A stretch of DNA of 64,000 bases from Demequina sp. TMPB413 (lineage in GTDB: Bacteria > Actinomycetota > Actinomycetes > Actinomycetales > Demequinaceae). The notes under the pieces are model-generated. The model had not been told where the DNA came from, searched no databases, and saw nothing but the letters and a program-made list of their open reading frames with translations. Positions 60,586 through 64,000 of the stretch are shown in pieces (the stretch's first letter is position 1; each line of letters begins with the position of its first letter). The position numbers and the translations under genes were made by a program. The DNA lies in NCBI RefSeq assembly GCF_020447105.2, contig NZ_CP096184.1:2418001-2482000 (forward strand), given 5' to 3'.

Positions 60586-61887
60586 TCATGCCAAGTCCGG
60601 CGACGGGAACTCAACGGTTGACGTCGCGCCGGTTGCGCTGCGCCCAAAGATCTTGACGGTCTCCATCTCCGCATCGACGACGCCGGCAAGCCGTCGGACG
60701 CCCTCCCTGATGCGCTCGGGAGTGGGGTAGCAATACGAGAGCCGCATGTGACTAGCCCCGGTACCGTCGTAGTAGAACGCAGTGCCAGGCACGTATGCGA
60801 CGCGGGCGGTGACCGCGCGAGGCAGCATCGACTTCGCGTCAAGCCCCTCTGGCAACGTCACCCACACGTAGAAGCCCCCGTCAGGGACGTTCCACGAGGC
60901 CTCCGGCATGAACTCTTCAAGAGCGGAGATCATCGCGTCCCTGCGCTCTCTGTACTGCTCCCTGAACTTCTTGATCTGGCCTTGCCAGTCGTGGTGATCC
61001 AGGTAGCTCGAGATGGCCATCTGCGAGGCGTTCGAGGGGCACAGGATCGCGGCCTCCGACGCAAGTACGAGCTTCTCGCGCACGGCATGCGGTGCGACCG
61101 CCCAGCCCACGCGGAATCCCGGAGCGAAGGTCTTGGAAAAGGACCCCAGGTAGATGACGCCGTCCTCGTCCATGGACCGCAGCGCCGGCAGCGGCTCGGA
61201 GTCAAAACCCAGCAGGCCGTAAGGGTTGTCCTCCAGCACCAGCACGCCGTAGCGCTGGCAGATCTCAAGGATCAACGGCCGACGCTCGAGGGACAGGGTG
61301 ACGCCGCCAGGGTTGTGGAAGTTGGGGACGGTGTAGAGAAACTTCACGGTGCGACCCTCGGCGGCCAACTGCGCCAAGGCCGACTCAAGCGCCTCTGGCA
61401 CCAATCCGTCGGCGTCCATGGGCACGTGGACCACGTCCGCCTCATGGGCACGGAAGACTCCAAGGGCGCCCACGTAGGAAGGCGCCTCGGCCACGATGAC
61501 GTCGCCAGGGTTGATGAAGATCTTGGTGACCAGATCGAGAGCCTGTTGCGAGCCGGTGGTGACCACCACGTCGTCGGGATGGGCGTGGATGCCTTCAAGC
61601 GCCATCACTTGGGTGATGTGCTCTCGCAGCGGCTCGTAGCCCTGCCCAGAACCGTATTGGAGGGCCATCTCGCCTTGCTCGACGATGAGGCGACGCATCA
61701 TCTCGCCGATCTCCTCCAGCGGGAGCCCACCGATGAACGGCATGCCACCGGCGAGCGAGACCACCTCGGGACGTGAGGCCACGGCGAAGAGCGCGCGAAT
61801 CTCGGAGGCGCGCATGTTGTGCGCGCGGGCGGCGTACGAACCCAACCAAGGGTCGAGCCTGGTGCCGCCGGTGTCCGAGTGAGTCAT
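60586..61887 (-). CDS. PLP-dependent aminotransferase, class I/II
   Basis: 433 aa. PLP-Lys in LGSFSKTFAPGFRVGW, substrate/cofactor motifs YGSGQGYEPLREHI, GSQQALDL, VPNFHNPGGVTLS. The sequence resembles LysN/2-aminoadipate or valine-pyruvate-type aminotransferases, without a MocR-like DNA-binding domain. ATG 61887 begins MTHSDTGG; longer starts add poor Arg-rich sequence. It lies 31 nt before ddl on the same strand, so possibly one transcript. Confidence 0.88.
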   Translation of the reverse strand: MTHSDTGGTRLDPWLGSYAARAHNMRASEIRALFAVASRPEVVSLAGGMPFIGGLPLEEIGEMMRRLIVEQGEMALQYGSGQGYEPLREHITQVMALEGIHAHPDDVVVTTGSQQALDLVTKIFINPGDVIVAEAPSYVGALGVFRAHEADVVHVPMDADGLVPEALESALAQLAAEGRTVKFLYTVPNFHNPGGVTLSLERRPLILEICQRYGVLVLEDNPYGLLGFDSEPLPALRSMDEDGVIYLGSFSKTFAPGFRVGWAVAPHAVREKLVLASEAAILCPSNASQMAISSYLDHHDWQGQIKKFREQYRERRDAMISALEEFMPEASWNVPDGGFYVWVTLPEGLDAKSMLPRAVTARVAYVPGTAFYYDGTGASHMRLSYCYPTPERIREGVRRLAGVVDAEMETVKIFGRSATGATSTVEFPSPDLA

Positions 61888-61983
61888 GGGCGCCAGTCTT
61901 CCACGACAGCGGCGCTCATCGCACGGTCCAGTCCTTGGTTGTTGGCCCCGTGTCGCAGGAGCGGCCAATGCGGCGGAAGGACC

Positions 61984-63201
61984 TTACGTTCCTGAACGCA
62001 GTGCTTCAACCGGCTCGAGCGAGGCCGCCCGAAGGGACGGGTACACGCCAGCGATCAACCCTGTCAGCGCGCCAAGCAGCGGAGCGCCGAAGGGAATCAG
62101 GGGAGAGAGCACGGGAGTCCAGTCGCGGGACGCGGCCAAGCCCACCACGATCAGGATGCCTGCTGTTGCTCCAATCACCCCGCCGACCAAACCCATTGCT
62201 GTCGATTCCACGAGGAACTGCGTCGCGATGTGACGGCGGCGGGCGCCGACGGCGCGGCGAAGGCCGATCTCACCCACCCTTTCGAGCACGGAGACGAGGG
62301 TCACGTTGGCGATACCAATCGCGCCTACCAGGAGCGACACCGCGCCGAGAATGAGGAAGAGCGCGTTCGCGTCGCTCTCGACCCTGTTGCGAAGCGCATC
62401 AGGAGACGGAGGTGTGCGCACGCGATAGGCGTCGGGATTGTCGGGGTTCAGCGCGATGGGCGCCTGGGCGCCAATGAGCTCTGCGGCCCCGATCTGCACA
62501 TCGATCTGGACGGTCGACGCGCTCGTGTACTCGTAGTGCTTGCGCGCGGTCGCCTCCGGCATGATGATCGCACCAAGCAAGTCGCTCTGCCTGGCCACAT
62601 CGGCCAAAATACCCATCACCACAAAGGGGCGATCGCCCAAGAAGACAACAGGCTGCTGATCGACCCTGTAGATGCCCAACTGAGCAGCCGCGCCGGGTCC
62701 CAGCACCACGACGTCGTCGGCGCGCTCTTCGTGGCCCGAGTCGAACCATCGACCTGTGCGCAAGGTGCCCTTGACGGCCTCAAGTAGGCCTGGAGAGGCG
62801 GCAAGCACGTCTACCTGGAACTCGTTGCGACCGGAGGGGTCGTCCAGCTTCACTGCCGAGGCAAAGTCCTCGCCGATGGGCACCGCGCCCATCACGCCGG
62901 CAGCGGTGACTCCATTGAGGCGCATGAGGCGATCCTCGACGTCCCGGGGGAACGAGACGCGCGTCCCGTCGCCACCCCAAAACCCGCCGTCATTGGAGAC
63001 CTCGATGCTCGTCGCCTCGAGCTCCGAGAAGTTGCCGACGATGCGGTTGCCTGCCGTCTGGGCGATTCCCATGGTGGCGACCAGTGCGGCGATGCCAAGC
63101 ACGGTTCCCAGCACAGTAAGGAGGGTGCGAGCAGGGCGAGAAGCGAGACCAGCGATCGCCTCGGTAGCGAGGTCTCGCCACGCCATCTTGGTGGGCTTCA
63201 C
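61984..63201 (-). CDS. MacB/FtsX-type ABC transporter permease
   Basis: 405 aa. One N-terminal membrane segment (about 25-47), a large extracytoplasmic MacB core (about 50-270), and three C-terminal FtsX-type segments with GEIGLRRAVGARRRHIATQF. Such proteins couple ATP use inside to mechanical work or export outside. It lies 2 nt after the ATPase gene; together they form an export or cell-wall-related system of unknown substrate. Confidence 0.9.
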   Translation of the reverse strand: MKPTKMAWRDLATEAIAGLASRPARTLLTVLGTVLGIAALVATMGIAQTAGNRIVGNFSELEATSIEVSNDGGFWGGDGTRVSFPRDVEDRLMRLNGVTAAGVMGAVPIGEDFASAVKLDDPSGRNEFQVDVLAASPGLLEAVKGTLRTGRWFDSGHEERADDVVVLGPGAAAQLGIYRVDQQPVVFLGDRPFVVMGILADVARQSDLLGAIIMPEATARKHYEYTSASTVQIDVQIGAAELIGAQAPIALNPDNPDAYRVRTPPSPDALRNRVESDANALFLILGAVSLLVGAIGIANVTLVSVLERVGEIGLRRAVGARRRHIATQFLVESTAMGLVGGVIGATAGILIVVGLAASRDWTPVLSPLIPFGAPLLGALTGLIAGVYPSLRAASLEPVEALRSGT

Positions 63202-63203
63202 GA

Positions 63204-63977
63204 CTAGTCTCCGATCTGCGCGACGGCGCGTGCCATGTCGGCGGAGTCGACCTCGGTGAGCCTGCCGTCCCTGATGCGCACCGCGCGGTCAGCACGTGAG
63301 GCGACAGAGGCGTCGTGCGTAATCATCACGATGGTGAGACCGCGCGCCCGCAACTCGTCAAAGAGCGCGAGCACGGCGTCGGAGGTATGAGAGTCGAGGT
63401 TTCCTGTGGGCTCGTCCGCGAGGAGCAGCGCCGGCTCGGCGACGATTGCCCGCGCGACGGCCACGCGCTGACGCTCGCCGCCGGACAGTCGGGTGGGGGT
63501 GAACCCCGCTCGGTGGCTCAGTCCCACTGACTCAAGGGCCGCGTTGGCCCGCTCGACTCGCTCGGCTGGCCCGACGCCGGTGTACAGCATCGATAACGTG
63601 ACGTTCTCGAGCACCGTCCGGTGGGACAGCAGGTGGAACGACTGAAAGACAAAGCCGATGCGCCTGCCCCTGACGGCGGTGCGCGCGGCCTCGTCAAGAT
63701 CGGCCACCTCGAGCCCCTCGAAGCGGTACGAGCCGGAACTGGGCCTATCAAGCAACCCCAAGACGTTCAGGAGCGTCGACTTCCCCGAACCGGAGGGACC
63801 CACGACCGACACGTACTCCCCGCGATGCACGGTCAGGTCCACGTCCGTCAAGGCGGAAACCTCGACATCGCCCGTGGCATACGTGCGGCCGATGCCGTCG
63901 AGGACGAGCACGGGGGCATCGCCCGTCACGACAGACAGTTCGCCCTCGTAGTCCTCGGCGGCGCCAGTGAGCGCCAC
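63204..63977 (-). CDS. MacB/LolD-type ABC transporter ATPase
   Basis: 257 aa if GTG 63977 is the start. Walker A GPSGSGKST, signature LSGGERQRVAVARA, Walker B LLLADEPTGNLDS and switch His in MITHDASV. The reading frame stays open to the window edge, so the true start could lie outside. Family members usually start about 25 residues later, so an internal start is also possible. Confidence 0.88.
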   Translation of the reverse strand: MALTGAAEDYEGELSVVTGDAPVLVLDGIGRTYATGDVEVSALTDVDLTVHRGEYVSVVGPSGSGKSTLLNVLGLLDRPSSGSYRFEGLEVADLDEAARTAVRGRRIGFVFQSFHLLSHRTVLENVTLSMLYTGVGPAERVERANAALESVGLSHRAGFTPTRLSGGERQRVAVARAIVAEPALLLADEPTGNLDSHTSDAVLALFDELRARGLTIVMITHDASVASRADRAVRIRDGRLTEVDSADMARAVAQIGD

Positions 63978-64000
63978 GTCAACCCGCCTGAGTCTCTTCG

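Overview
The window looks like the chromosomal origin region of a high-GC actinobacterium. The best guess is a motile, pigmented member of Micrococcales (Cellulomonadaceae/Demequinaceae-like); this is inferred from gene content, not from a search. Supporting signs are the dnaA-dnaN-recF-dciA-gyrB-gyrA block, rpmH-rnpA-yidD-yidC-jag-rsmG-parA-parB with four parS sites, the FhaA-FhaB-PstP-RodA/FtsW-PbpA-PknA-PknB cluster, CrgA, DUF3566, DUF6458 and DUF6131 proteins, a C50-carotenoid operon, GTG/TTG starts and many 1-4 nt gene overlaps.

Layout. (1) 110-3376: end of a flagellar operon (flgN, flgK, flgL, fliW). (2) 3437-11850: cell-wall and division kinase cluster ending in a strong hairpin. (3) 12030-17220: idsA-crtB-crtI-crtYe-crtYf-crtEb, a translationally coupled operon for a cyclic C50 carotenoid. 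(4) 17227-18826 (-): class E sortase, a 53-aa membrane protein and a PabA/TrpG glutamine amidotransferase; then crgA (+), a zinc-ribbon rhomboid and ppiA (-). (5) 20823-31483: an Ala/Lys-rich membrane protein, mntP under a yybP-ykoY manganese riboswitch, two aldo/keto reductases with a divergent LysR regulator, a 1001-aa PBP-GGDEF-EAL protein, small membrane proteins, a TetR regulator, tRNA-Ala(TGC), tRNA-Ile(GAT) and the DUF3566 protein.

(6) 31484-44172 is the accessory stretch. In most Actinobacteria gyrA is followed directly by the DUF3566 gene, tRNA-Ile and tRNA-Ala. Here about 12.7 kb separates gyrA from DUF3566. It carries a broken sulfur-handling fusion (CoA-disulfide reductase-rhodanese-TusA-DsrE), a SulP anion transporter, and an arabinoside locus (LacI regulator, lipoprotein binding protein, two permeases, GH51 arabinofuranosidase). 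One permease is split by a 1274-bp IS3-family element that leaves a 3-bp duplication; joining the flanks restores the reading frame exactly. Three clusters of a 17-bp inverted-repeat motif (GGTACGAATCAAGCCAC and relatives) were seen only in this stretch.

(7) 44173-63977: gyrA, gyrB, dciA, recF, dnaN, oriC, dnaA on the minus strand; rpmH to parB on the plus strand; then ddl-like, an aminotransferase and a MacB-type ABC exporter on the minus strand. Perfect DnaA boxes occur both in the dnaA-dnaN spacer and upstream of parA. No CRISPR array, prophage or rRNA was seen.
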